Positions 22,402 through 32,892 of a stretch of 64,000 nucleotides of DNA are shown here, one piece after another. The DNA is from Pogonophryne albipinna. Lineage: Eukaryota > Chordata > Actinopteri > Perciformes > Artedidraconidae. A program made the position numbers and the translations under genes. The stretch spans positions 37,000,048 to 37,064,047 of the forward strand of contig CM053249.1 of assembly GCA_028583405.1 (NCBI GenBank). Direction: 5' to 3'. The notes beneath the pieces are model-generated. The model did not search any database, was not told the DNA's origin, and saw nothing but the letters and a program-made list of their open reading frames with translations. Position 1 is the stretch's first letter. Each line of letters starts with the position of its first letter.

Positions 22402-22992
22402 GTGAAACTTGGCTGCGAGGCACCCAACTCCAAAGTGGTGAAGGTGCCGGATGGCCTCGGGGGGGGCAGCAGTCTCAGTGATAAGACAGATGTGCCGCCT
22501 GGTGCCATGGCTGGAACCAGAGATGAGTGCAACCTTCTGGATTTTGAGTCGTCAGATCGCCCTCTGGTGGTCAACTTTGGCTCAGCCACCTGACCCCCCT
22601 TCATCAGCCACCTGCCAGCTTTCCGCCAGTTGGTGGAGGACTTCAGTGAGGTAGCTGACTTCCTGTTAGTGTACATTGATGAGGCTCACCCGTCTGATGG
22701 TTGGGTGGCCCCTCCTATGGGCTCCTGCGCGTTCAATGTCCAAAAACACCAGAACCTGGAGGAGCGGCTGGGGGCCGCACGCAAACTTATCGAGCACTTT
22801 TCCCTTCCCCCCCAGTGTCAGCTGGTGGCAGACTGCATGGACAACAATGCTAATGTGGCTTATGGTGTGTCCAATGAGAGGGTTTGTATAGTGCAACAGA
22901 GAAAGATTGCCTACCTTGGCGGTAAGGGTCCTTTTTTTTACAATCTAAAGGATGTGAAGCACTGGCTGGAACAGAGCTATGGTAAACGGTAG
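22402..22992 (+). CDS. dio2: Type 2 iodothyronine deiodinase, exon 2 (selenoprotein)
   Basis: Encodes residues 77-272 with the thioredoxin-fold deiodinase domain. The frame runs through an in-frame TGA at 22591-22593 in the motif NFGSAT-U-PPF, the deiodinase selenocysteine active site, so the residue is Sec140 and the TGA is not a stop. Downstream motifs are family-typical: YIDEAHPSDGW (Glu170, His172), DCMDNNANVAYGV, ERVCIVQ and the C-terminal WLEQSYGKR. The true stop is TAG at 22990. Total 272 residues, the expected length. Mammalian DIO2 has a second UGA near the C-terminus after a Lys-Arg; here TAG follows Lys-Arg. Without Sec decoding, translation would stop at residue 139 and give no enzyme. 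Confidence 0.97.
22591..22593 (+). other. dio2: Selenocysteine UGA codon of dio2
   Basis: TGA followed by CCC CCC TTC (Pro-Pro-Phe) and preceded by GGC TCA GCC ACC (Gly-Ser-Ala-Thr), exactly the conserved deiodinase Sec context. Confidence 0.96.
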
Positions 22993-24548
22993 GAGTCATC
23001 AGACATGTACAGAGGACATATTTCCATAAGAGACCAGTACGTTTTGTAGACAAATAAAGACCAAATTAAAAAGTGTATTATTGTGATATCATCTGCAACA
23101 AAGCTGTAATTAATTCAGTTACATAATTGTGGCTTACTTTTGAAATCAGTCCAACTTTTTGCACAGCCGTCCACTTAAACTGGGATGAACACACACACAC
23201 ATGTGCTAAAAAGTCACATAAACTAGGCAATGCGTTGATTCGGGGCAATGTATTATGACAGACAGTGTATGTGATTCATATGTATTTCTGCCCGCCTTTG
23301 CTTCTAAAATCCTGTTTGAAGTGTCTTCTGTTGAAAAAAATAAAGGGCAGAAATCTCAAGTTACCAGTTTTTATCAAATTGGAGTTTATACTATTGATTG
23401 GAGATTTGATGTTTGTATTCACTGTCAACAACTTCATTGAATGTTTTAGGTTTATTTACCCCACTTCCTCTAAGGATAAATGTTCATAAATAGATACTGC
23501 CCATTGTTGACCATCGAACAGCTCTGTAGTGCCCCCAACCCCTAACAAGGGTTTGTGTTTACTCTGTTGAATCAGAGTAGATTCCATGTGGCTTTTTTGA
23601 CACTGATACACAAATAGAACAGTTGAACAAAATGAATACCCATTAGCATTACTAATCAGCGGTGAACAATATAAGAAATGCATCAACTCTAATAAAAAAC
23701 TGACATCCTGTCATTGATCATTTTAAATGTGCCCTGGGCAATACTGCTGTTTTTATTATCCCTCCATAAGGATGTAACCGGATCAGTCTGAACATGCAGG
23801 TTTTTTTTGTTATGGGTCATGTCCGTCCTACAATACATTAAAACACCAGAGATGATTTAAGTGTCTCCTATAAAGTTGGCTGAAACAGTTCCTTCAACTC
23901 TGCATGCTTCATACTGCAGTGCATTGATTTAAAAACAAATCGGAACAGCATTATGTTTTCAGACACACTTTGTGTTGCATAGTAGTATGTACACTTTATT
24001 ATTACAATCTTTGCTAAGGATCCTTTTTTGATTGCTTCAGAACATTAGCATTAGCTTATTACAGCTGTATTACTTCACACACTGCAGAATAATGTGTAGC
24101 TAGCACTAAATCCCTAAGATTGTATTGGCAAAGTGGTCAATACCACTGACAGATCAATTTAATGTTAGATTCATTTCCTGGATAAAACATTTCTATCCAG
24201 AATACATGCATGGATTTAAAATGAATGTACTGTTATGCTGTATTAAAAAAAGTTGTTCTTTAAGGTTCAGGCATTATCTAAAAATATCGCCACAGGGTGG
24301 GAGAATGGTTCTTGATGTCCGCACTTTTCTTAGACATACATATATCAGGACCTTATTCAGAGTGCTTTGAACATTATTTTAACCCAACTCGGTTCTTCTT
24401 TGGGCTCGAGGTTATGAAGTGACATGTGAAGACCTCTGCTTGTCATGTTTTTTAAAGAAGGGTCAATAAAGATGCTTTAGACTTCCAAGAGTTTAAGTGA
24501 TAGCATTTGAGTTCTATAGGACACACAGATGGTTTGTTCTGCTCGCAG
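22993..24548 (+). other. dio2: dio2 3' UTR
   Basis: No ORF of substance. An early AATAAA is present at 23053-23058, only 60 bp after the stop, and another AATAAA at about 23337. A transcript ended at either would lack the candidate SECIS at 24549 and could not decode Sec140. The long form to 24784 is therefore the productive one by this reading. Confidence 0.6.
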
Positions 24549-24630
24549 TGACAGAGGTGTGCTGATGAAAACCTCTGACGAAAGAGTCCCTGACTCGGTC
24601 TCTGGTTGGATAGTGAACTGCACCTGGTCA
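24549..24630 (+). promoter_or_regulatory. dio2: Candidate SECIS element of dio2
   Basis: Core signals in order: basal stem TGAC..AGGTG (24549-24560) pairing with CACCT.GTCA (24621-24630); ATGA quartet at 24565-24568; 12 nt; unpaired AAA at 24581-24583; apical stem GAGTC/GACTC with CCT loop; GGAT at 24608-24611 as the opposing GA side. AAA in a bulge below an extra apical helix is the form-2 SECIS layout. Helix II pairs AACC/GGTT and GAC/GTC around a 3x3 pyrimidine mismatch, its weak point. It lies about 2.0 kb after the UGA and 130 nt before the poly(A) signals, where a DIO2 SECIS is expected. Confidence 0.65.
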
Positions 24631-24762
24631 ACATCACAGAACCATTGCATATGTTTCGTTGTTAAATTAACTCATGCAGACAACTGTCTTTCATGTCACC
24701 AGCTGCACTTTTTCATTCCTGCTTAGTGCAATGTGTAGATTGTCGAATAAGAAGAAAAGGAA

Positions 24763-24784
24763 AATAAATAAAGTGGAAAATAAA
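24763..24784 (+). terminator. dio2: Poly(A) signal cluster of dio2
   Basis: Three AATAAA hexamers at 24763, 24767 and 24779, followed within about 25 bp by a GT/T-rich tract (GGTTTGTTGTCTTTATG). It is the first cluster after the candidate SECIS. Confidence 0.65.
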
Positions 24785-24799
24785 GCTGCTGAAACTGCT

Positions 24800-25560
24800 G
24801 GGTTTGTTGTCTTTATGTCCCAAAGAAATCACAGATGTTAGAAAATTGGACGGGTTTATCTAATTGTGCCATAACTACTGCCAAGTTTATCATTCGTACA
24901 AGGAAGTATACAACCTCACAAACATATGAGTAATATCTCACTCGTGTCAATGAAACGGGCGGAACAATCCAAATAAAAGAAGAATATTTAATATTTTAAT
25001 CTCTATGAACATTGATCTCTTACTGTCTAGTCAATAAAATGATAAACGTTGGCATTTGTATCTGCATCTTCTTTAGTAATGTCCCTGCGCTCTAAGAAGT
25101 AGTCTTAACAAACAGCAGTGGGGTGTGCAGTGTATAAACTGAAGACTTACTTTGCCCTTTATTAGAAAAAGTGGAAAGAAATATCCTCCTCCGCAATCTT
25201 TTGGTTAATAAACAAATAATCGATATAATTAAATTCATGTAGATGTGCAGCTCTTTAACAGGGACATTGACAACATGTGTCTCCTTAAAGAAACACTGTC
25301 ATTGTTACACAATACACTCAAGCAACACCAATACCAACATGACATTGTGTTTGTAAAAGTATCATTTATTTTGTGTTGGGCATAAACTGAGTTTCCAAAA
25401 CAACAAAGTTGTATTGGATTTGACCTATTTGCATAAAATATTTCCTGTTACATTAATATGAAACTAGAGTAATTCCAGTAATGCAATACCAGACTATACA
25501 TATTCACTTGTATAACATTGCTACAGATACAGAAAAACAACACTTATTTTGCCTTTGGCC
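24800..25560. other. Intergenic, no gene seen
   Basis: AT-rich DNA past the dio2 poly(A) cluster. Nothing recognised. Confidence 0.5.
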
Positions 25561-25631
25561 AGTTGTCATCTCATCACACCTTATTTCCTCTCATTTTGTC
25601 CAAAGGAGACATTTGATCGTGTGGTTTCTGG

Positions 25632-25844
25632 TCATAAACTTTCCAGCTCCACGATAAAAAGGAATTCCTCTGTGTCGTTGAGGGAAAAGGGACACCTTCC
25701 TGTAAAGAGCTGTAAATGACTCGGTGACCGGAAGAGATCAGATGAAGCCACATCGTCCAACACAATCCCAGAAGCTTCTGGATTACACATCAGCCGCTTC
25801 CTCTCCTCAAGTGCACAGCTGATAGCACACTGAGTATCTAACAC
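25632..25844 (-). other. Unidentified possible exon
   Basis: A minus-strand open frame whose peptide does not look random: ALEERKRLMCNPEASGIVLD, then a stretch with SSDLFRSP, LFTGRCPF and EEFLFIVELESL, then stop. A weak acceptor (TGTAATGTGTTAG) lies just upstream at about 25850. I cannot assign a family. It could be the last exon of an unrecognised gene, a processed fragment, or chance. Confidence 0.25.
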
Positions 25845-26406
25845 ATTACAGATGAGTGAGATTCATCATTGCAGCATCAAGTCACTCACTGAAAATAAGA
25901 ACACTTTATGACTCCCACTGCTATCCAGCAAGACTCGAACAAAACAGTTGAAAGTAGGAACAGACACACGCAACATGAATTGTGGTCACTATCCTAACTG
26001 CCATCAATAACAGCCTGGCTCGACTGGGCACACTTCATGATACATTTTTAAAGAGCGCTGCACAACCATTTGGAGTTTTTTTTATTTTTAAAGAATGGTC
26101 TGTTGTAAAATAAAATAAAACTGTGAATGAGACAGTAATGAATATTTAGAACCAGAAGCATGCGGGACAATCAGATTTTCTCTGGCCTTCTCAAATATCG
26201 ATGCGATAATCCAGAGGCACTGATCCGAAAACCCAGCTAACCCAGATCACTTTCTTCCCTCTTGGATCTCAGGCCTCACTTTCTGCTCCTAAACTGGAAT
26301 ATAAAAAGGATTGGCTCCAAAGCCAAAATGAATAAATCATGTACTTATTTAAATACATATAGTACGGACATGCATATAATTAATAAGATATGCAATACGG
26401 GAGCGG

Positions 26407-26810
26407 TCAGTGGCAGGAGAAGGGTTGCTCAAAAACTAAGGAACATTCGGTAAAAAATGCGCCACAGGAACCAAGTTCTCCAGCGTACTTTTCTGGTGCG
26501 GGCACATAGGGCTCTGGAAGGTGTGGGGCAGGATTAGAGATAGGATCAACTGTTGCTGGGGGCAAAGAGGAGGAGATTGGCGGGGAGAGTTGAGTTGATA
26601 AAGCTGTGATTTGGTGGGTCAACTGGCTGACTTGATGAAGCATGGCCTGGTTGCTATCATTGAGGGCCTGTAATATCTGCTCATGCTGCCCTAGGAGTTA
26701 GCCCTGGTTGGAGAGGGCATTCTTAAATTGTGAAAAATCCGGGGAGACCTCAGAGTCTGTGTCTGCTGGGTTACATTTTCTGGTCAGATCGTACTGTCAG
26801 GCTAGAAAAC
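26407..26810 (-). pseudogene. Ty3/gypsy gag fragment
   Basis: Minus-strand reading gives a start-like DPADTDSEVS, then a coiled [20 protein letters not shown] segment, a Pro-rich linker, and [20 protein letters not shown], which is the gag motif of fish gypsy/Sushi-type elements. There are in-frame stops (at the expected start and after ALSNQG) and truncation after FEQPF. The LTR end CCTGACAGTA lies just upstream on the minus strand near 26795. A dead fragment. Confidence 0.75.
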
Positions 26811-26869
26811 ACAAAGCACTGAGATAGGGAGCGGTTGCAAAAGGCTTTGTTAAGATTACTTAGAGCAGT

Positions 26870-27372
26870 GGTCGCCAACCAGTCGATCGCGATCGACCGG
26901 TCGATCGCAAGGATAATTAACAAGGATAAACGGATGTGTTTTAGTGGATGAGTACGGCAGATATCACTGTGAAATCATTTGACAGTGAGGGGAATACGGT
27001 TTTATTATGAAAACTTCGAGACCGGAAATACTGTTTTCACCCCGTGAGGGTTGATGCTAACTTTACATAGGGGGAAAGACATACACGTTCTCCTGGCGAG
27101 ACCTCAAATAATCTTCGTAATATCTATCAAACTATAGATCCTACACATCCACTGGACGTGGATTCTAAAAGTACAATATACACTTCTCGCTAGAAATCTA
27201 ATCAAAAAGCATTTTAGGATTTTCCAGAGAGGGTTATTTGTGAATATACGACCCTCCGGAGCGTTTGCGGACCTATTTGGTCGTAATAAGCGCTTGAACA
27301 ATCGACCTATTTGGTCGTAATAAGCGCTTGAACAATCGACCTATTTGGTCATATGAGTTGGAGGACTTGTTG
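26870..27372 (+). repeat. Repeat family copy A
   Basis: Begins with a hAT-like end (AGTGGTCGCCAACC) and continues into a family that recurs at 31060-31610 (inverted) and 35637-36053 (same strand). Shared segments include CTATAGATCCTACACATC, GGACGTGGATTCTAAAAG and GAGAGGGTTATTTGTGAATA. It ends in a 35-bp tandem repeat (CCTATTTGGTCGTAATAAGC) at 27270-27350, then GAGTTGGAGGACTTGTTG, which is shared with copy C. Confidence 0.8.
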
Positions 27373-28005
27373 GAAATTATGCATCTTCAATGCTTAAAAA
27401 GCATCTTACAGTAAAGCCCTGCAATGCCAAGAGCTGAGGAAAGAAAAGAGTCCCCTCACTCCGCTGGTCCTGAAGCTGAATTCATTTACTGACCCTGTTC
27501 CGCCTCAGGACCGGCCTGACATTATGTCAATCAGAGTCAACCAGATTATAAAACACCAGAAACAAAACTATACCACCAATTGGAACACACAAACAAAAGC
27601 ACAAAGCAAAATGCAGTGCTATCTGACCCTAAAGAGACAGTACTGTGTGTACCTGAGGACAGTGACTGTCAGTAAACAGAACCACCCTGACCCGGTACAG
27701 ACTCATTTAGTACACATGCCCTTGCCTTTCAAACAGACTCATCTCTCCCACTTCCGTTTTCAGCTTCTCTCTCAGCACCTGTAATCCCTCCATACACATG
27801 TCCCTGTTTGTCTTCTGGATTCCAGACCCCTACACCCCCCCACCTGTACCTGGGTAGTTGTGGCAACATAAGTAAGATACTGGTGTGGAAAACAGCTTGT
27901 GTGCTAATCCTCTTCAGTCTGTGTTGTCATGTGATCTCACACAGGGTCCAGTCCAACATTCAGTAATACTATCCCTGAAAGAACCATCGAGACCCGACAT
28001 GGAGG
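27373..28005. other. Intergenic, no gene seen
   Basis: Low-complexity-free DNA with no recognised gene. Confidence 0.5.
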
Positions 28006-28692
28006 CAGAGGTGGGAAGTAAGTACATTTACTCAAGTACTTTACTCAGAGGTGTAAAGTAACTAAGTACATTTACTCTACAAGTACTGTACTCAAGTACC
28101 ATTTTGAGGTACTTGTACTTGAGTATTTCCATTTTATGCTACGTTGTACAGTACTTCTACTCCACTACAGTTCAGAGGTAAATGGTGTACTTTTATTCCA
28201 CTACATGTATTTAATACCTTTAGTTACTTTAGAGATTTAGATGAATGATGTGAAATATAATCAAGTCTTAAATCAGACTTTAGTTACACCTGGAGTAAAT
28301 TCACAAGCTACCCTACAGTATACATTACATTACATTACATTGCATTTAGCTGACGCTTTTATCCAAAGCGACTTACAATAAGTGCGTTCGACCAACAAAA
28401 TACAAACTTGAAGAAAACAGAATCATATAAGTACATCAGGTTTCATAGAGCAAAAACATTTCAAGTGCTACTCAACTGGCTTTAGGTAAGCCAGTCCTTT
28501 ATTAGTATATAAGTGCTTTGTATACAAAGTAATGAGTACTTTTACCTTTGTTCTTTAAGTATATTTTGAAACTATTTATATATGTTGTACTTTTACTTGA
28601 GCAACCTTTTGAATGCAGGACTTTTACTTGTAACAGTGTATTCCTACACTCAAGTAAAAGTATTAGTACCTAAGTACAAGATCTGAGTACTC
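28006..28692. mobile_element. Teleost MITE (AGGTGGGAAGTA family), interrupted
   Basis: Starts CAGAGGTGGGAAGTA and is rich in AAGTACATTTACTCAAGTAC, a very common teleost hAT-type MITE pattern. The far side (TTTTACTTGTAACAGTGTAT, CTCAAGTAAAAGTA) is its complement. It is split by another repeat at 28318-28500. A fragment of the same MITE lies at 32955-33110. Confidence 0.75.
28318..28500. mobile_element. Common teleost interspersed repeat insertion
   Basis: (TACAT)n followed by GACGCTTTTATCCAAAGCGA and CTTACAATAAGTGC, a motif repeated across teleost genomes and present in inverse at 55190-55225. It interrupts the MITE at 28006-28692. Family name not certain. Confidence 0.6.
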
Positions 28693-29156
28693 TTTGCATG
28701 CAGGACATATAATGGTGCAGAAGAAATAATAAGCAGATAGCAGGTGGAAAGAAGTTTTCTATGCTTGGATCCAAAAGCCTTGAACAGTCATACATACCTG
28801 GAAACAATAAAAAGAACAAAGTTGAACCCTGGGCACAGACAGGAGCCCTGCATCCTGAGAGCAGAGAGGGGGGGACACACACACAGCTTAATAAGATCCA
28901 TCAGATGAAGAGACTCCCCTCTCTGGAAGAGGCCAGTTATCAAAACCAAGTCCCTTGTCACTAGAGCAGAGGTGCCAAATGTCTAAAATAGACAAAACAG
29001 GTTTTGATCCCTCCTCCCTTGGACTCCCTGCCACTTAATTCAGGAGTTTACTTGATTGACAGAAAAAGCGACCTATCGCTTTCCAGTCTGTTAACGAGCG
29101 ATACAAAATCAGTCAAGTGCCGGGAAAACTCAAATTAAATTAAAGAGACAAACAAA

Positions 29157-29402
29157 ATGAGTAAGGGACCGAGCAAAAAGCTAAAAACATACCACTTCCA
29201 CCCAGAATGGGAGGAAGAATATTTTGTTGTGATGTCACATTCAAAGGTTATTTGCCTTATTTGTAAAGCAAGCGTCGCTCTGCCAAAGAAAGGTAACGTG
29301 GAGAGGCATTATCGGAGTGTTCACAAGGCATATGACAGCGACTTCCCTCCGAGTAGCGAGTTGAGAAAGGTCATGTATTATTGCTACACAAACATTATCT
29401 AG
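29157..29402 (+). pseudogene. hAT transposase N-terminus (zinc finger)
   Basis: Starts MSKGPSKKLKTYHFHPEWEE and includes CLICKASVALPKKGNVERHY..H, a CxxC...HxxxxH finger typical of the GTF2IRD2/ZBED-like hAT transposases. The reading stops after 81 residues, where the MITE at 29411 interrupts the element. A close relative sits in the dio2 intron (20503-20312, minus). Confidence 0.8.
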
Positions 29403-29410
29403 CAGTCTTA

Positions 29411-29988
29411 CGGCCCGTCCACACAGCGGCGTGCGTTGAAGCTTCCAACGCTTCTGCCCATTCACTTTGAATGGGGTGACGTCACTTTTAGCCAAACTGC
29501 ATTTTGGGAAGCGACGTGGAGCGTTGCTGGCGTTGCTGGCGTTGCTGGCTTCAAAAGTTGAGCAATGTTCAACTTTTGACGCCTCGACGGAGGCGTCAGC
29601 CAATGAAATCCCGTTTATGCAAATCTGCCAGTACAAACGCTAGCCAATCAAACCGCGTGTATGCTGGGAGAGACTACGCAGGTCATTTCCTCATATTCCA
29701 AAAAATGGAGGGAAAATTCATTATCAGTCTCTGTTCATCTACCGGGATACAAACCGGAGGAGCGAGGCATGGAGGGAGGTGGCAGAGACAGTGGATTAAA
29801 CTGGTAGGTTTTCGCCTGTTTGGGGATTTTATATCCAGTTTACTTCGTTTTAACATTGCTATTTCTTTGTATTTCGGGGGCGGGAGATTCATGTGATTGG
29901 TTGTTGGTCGCGTTGCTCGCAAAAAATCCCCAAGCTTCAGATACGCCCACCTCCAAGCGTCAACGCACGCTGCTGTGTGGACGCTCCG
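29411..29988. mobile_element. PIF/Harbinger-like MITE, TTA TSD
   Basis: Flanked by TTA (29408-29410, 29989-29991). Ends CGGCCCGTCCACACAGC and GCTGTGTGGACGCTCCG are inverted repeats. The inside matches modules of the element at 15807-17841, including TGACGTCA at 29477-29484 and GATTGGTTGTTGGTCGCG. 578 bp. Confidence 0.85.
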
Positions 29989-30176
29989 TTAGTGTCGCCA
30001 ACTCGTCTCTAATATGCAAAAAGACAAAAACATGCGTATATGGTCGGTGTATTTTCGATCTTTCTGATCCAGACTAGATCTCTCCCCCGTGTGCGAGGGG
30101 GGCGGGGCAGTTTACACACACGCAGCTGCTCCATGCAGCAACACACGGCGGGGATGGCGGAGAGAAGCGCTCCAAG

Positions 30177-30850
30177 GTGTGGTTAAATGTTACCCGTCTT
30201 GAGGTGGACAATGCTCGTTGTCAAGAGTGTTTAGCATGTGAGGGCGGTAACACGAGCAATTTGTCTAAACATTTAGCAAAAGTGCACCACATTCAGAAGG
30301 AGGAATGCACCGGGTTCGACTGTCTTTCTAGCAGCTCTGTAGCCCCATCCACGAGTAACTTTTCCACGTCAGGTGTTATGTATGCTAGTAGCAACACACG
30401 GAGTTAACACAATTATACAAACATGGGTTAATGATTAGAGGTAACTGAGTTACTCTTTATTTTGTTAAAGTTTCAGCTATTCTGTTTACAGTTCTGTCAT
30501 CAGATTATTTAATATGATTTGTTAAAACATTGTTGTTTCTTTTGATGTGAAATATTATTTATTTAATTTAAATAAAAAGCAATGTCAATTTTGTAAACAA
30601 TTTGTTAAGTTAATTTAATAATATATGTATTTTTGAATCAAGTATTCATCTTTATTGTCTTCATTGTTAGTTTCCACATGCCTAAAACAACCTCAAGCTA
30701 AATCTAAAAGTTGATGGCTAAATAAGAGCGTTTGAGAAATTGTGCAAGGCATACAGTAATAGTCCGAATAGTCGATTAATCGTTTCATTAATCGATAGAT
30801 TAATCGATTATCAAATGAGTCGTTTGTTGCAGCCCTATTGTAGTTATCCC
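30177..30850 (+). mobile_element. BED-finger hAT fragment, nested
   Basis: 30177-30407 reads TRLEVDNARCQECLACEGGN...SKHLAKVHH, a CxxC...HxxxxH BED-type finger. The 3' part ends ATTAATCGATTATCAAATGA and TTGTTGCAGCCCTA, a hAT terminus of the GGGCTGCAAC type. The transposase body is missing and no 5' terminus was identified. Confidence 0.6.
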
Positions 30851-31059
30851 ATGTATAAATAAAACGTGTTATTCAGCAACCCTTGCAATTTGGGATTTTA
30901 TTTATGGTTGGTAGACCTCGGTGAGCTGGTCATTTCAAAAGTAGCTCACCAGCCAAAAAAGTGTGGGCACCCCTGCACTAGAGAAATGATCATACATGAC
31001 ATCGAGGGGTGAGAACCAGAGGGGCGTAAGTGACATTTGACCAACTTTACAGGAGAGCC

Positions 31060-31610
31060 AAAACAAGAAACGACCATACTTTACAGCCTGTCCTCATACA
31101 AAAAACGACCATATAGGCCGATTGTTCATGCCCTTTTTACGACCCAGAGACACGTTTTAAAGTGTATGTTGTTTCTTACATGACCACTAGAGGTGCTCTA
31201 GTGGTCGTGTAAGAAATAACATGCTCCCGGCCCGTTCATTGCAAACGCTCCGGAGGTTCTCTTATTCACAAATAACCCTCTCTGGAAAATCCTAAATTGC
31301 GGAATAGTTTGGCCATTAAAATGCTTTTTGATTCGATTTCTGGCGAGAAGTGTATATTGTACTCTTAGAATCCACGTCCAGTTGATGTGTAGGATCTATA
31401 GTTTGATAGATATTACAAAGATGATTTGAGGTCTCGCCAGGATAACGCCATGTAAAGTTAGCGTGGGTGAAAACAGTTTTTCCGGTCTCGAAGTTTTCAT
31501 AATAAAACCGGATATATTCCCCTCACTGTCAAATGATTACACAGTGATATCTGCATTACTCATCCACTAAAAAACATCAGTTTATCCTTGTTAATTACAC
31601 AATATTGATT
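31060..31610 (-). repeat. Repeat family copy B (inverted)
   Basis: Reverse complement of copies A and C: CCAGAAATCGAATC-type and GGATCTATAGTTTGATAGAT segments, then TTATCCTTGTTAATTA at the end. It also holds a short inverted duplication, ACCACTAGAG/CTCTAGTGGT, at 31180-31210. Confidence 0.75.
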
Positions 31611-31894
31611 GGTTTAAATTGTGTACAATGCTTTTGTGTTTTTAACCTTAGATTCAGAGAAACAAATAGTTTTTTTGGAGTTAAGACACTACAGTTTCCG
31701 AAGACACTACACTACCCAGAATCCCCAGCTATCGTTTGGGACTACAACATCCGCCTTGCTTTACAAACCATAGACATATAAAGAGTAGACGCCGCATTGG
31801 CTGCTGGGGCGCAAGAAATACGGCCGCCATCTTGGACCGGTCATCCTACCCATATTGTGCAGACATTCTACCCATAGACAGCAGAGGTTTCAAG

Positions 31895-31974
31895 ATGCCA
31901 GAGCACTGTGCGGCGTATTGCTGTGCAAATCGGCGGACGATTGCGAACAGGGGTCGGGGGATTACTTTTCACAA
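31895..31974 (+). CDS. THAP zinc-finger domain, first exon
   Basis: Starts ATG (31895) giving MPEHCAAYCCANRRT then RGITFHK, the start of a THAP C2CH finger (Cys at 5 and the second Cys pair position CAAYCC). The exon ends ...CACAA at a GTAAGA donor at 31975. It joins in frame to 32258. The upstream sequence (CATAGACATATAAAGAGTAG) is a repeated teleost promoter-like segment, so the locus may be one of many dispersed THAP copies rather than a unique gene. Confidence 0.7.
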
Positions 31975-32257
31975 GTAAGATTCAATATTATTATTGGTTG
32001 TATTTTGTAAATAGAATATTATTGTACTGTATTGATGTCCGCCAACGAAATCGTAGCCAGCAAACATTATGTTTATGGCCAACTGAGACTTTATAAATCA
32101 TATGCTGCTGTAACAAGTGAATTTCCCCGTTGTGGGATGAATAAAGTAAAATCTAATCTAATCTATCTAGGAAGAAGAAGGAAGAAAATAAGCTTGACCT
32201 CCTTCTTAAAAAATGTTTGTGTTGACTCTCTCAAATCTCCCGTTTTTATTTTTGAAG

Positions 32258-32450
32258 GTTTCCCAAAGACAAAGATATGAGAAAGAAGTGGGAAGTTGCT
32301 TTGAGGAGGGAAAGGTTCACTGCAAGCGAGTCATCCGTGATTTGCAGTGAGCATTTTAAGCAGGACGAGTTTGACAGGACAGGACAGATTGTCCGACTCA
32401 GAGATGGTGTTATTCCCTCCATCTTCAGCTTCCCGGTTCACCTCCAAAGA
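32258..32450 (+). CDS. THAP zinc-finger domain, second exon
   Basis: After the acceptor TTTTTGAAG it reads KFPKDKDMRKKWEVALRRER, then SSVICSEHF, then RDGVIPSIFSFPVHLQR. The Cys-x2-His pair (CSEHF) completes the THAP C2CH finger and the Pro after the finger is the conserved AVPTIF-like box (here VIPSIF). A GTAGGT donor follows at 32451; otherwise the frame stops at 32468. No further exon is recognised, so the gene is partial or its remaining exons are too divergent to see. THAP fingers occur in host DNA-binding proteins and in P-element-like transposases. Confidence 0.65.
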
Positions 32451-32468
32451 GTAGGTGTATCATCATAA

Positions 32469-32890
32469 GGCTATTAGCATTCATAAATGTAAATATTCTA
32501 TTATCAATAACAGGGCAGGGTGAAATACCTATCCCTGTGTGTGCGTGTGTGTATAACTACACATGCTGGGTATTGTGTATTTCGCAACATGTTCTATGGC
32601 ACGTCTCTTTATAAGACGTTTTCGTATTTCCCACAATTAGAAGTTGCCAGTATTAAACTGTGTCCACCCTGGAGGTTTAGGGGATACGAAACACAGTGGT
32701 GTTATCACATTTAAAACATATCATTAATAAATGGGTGAATTAATATACCCACATGACACCTAAGGTCAGAAGAGCTTTGTTTAACAGCTGGTCTTATGTC
32801 TGTGACCCCTCCTGTTGTTCATTGATAAGCCTGAAACATGCACTTGTCAAGGTTCAGAGGCACATTTTGCAAATATGGAAGTAGCCATCG
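32469..32890. other. No gene seen
   Basis: Possible THAP-gene intron. No recognised exon. Confidence 0.4.
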
Positions 32891-32892
32891 AT

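Larger units (their letters stand above)
28967..30975 (+). mobile_element. hAT element with nested insertions, 8-bp TSD
   Basis: Ends CAGAGGTGCC and GGCACCCCTG are inverted repeats with one mismatch, flanked by CACTAGAG at 28959-28966 and 30976-30983. The 5' side carries the N-terminal zinc finger of the transposase (29157-29402). The body is replaced or filled by a TTA-flanked MITE (29411-29988) and a second, BED-finger-bearing hAT fragment (30177-30840). Length 2009 bp. Confidence 0.9.

Noticed and set aside
22402..22593. Truncated dio2 pseudogene ending at TGA 22591
   Set aside because: The TGA is in the invariant selenocysteine context and the frame continues with conserved sequence to 22992.
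29241..29636. 131-codon minus-strand ORF
   Set aside because: It crosses the border between the hAT zinc-finger exon and the MITE, so it cannot be one gene.
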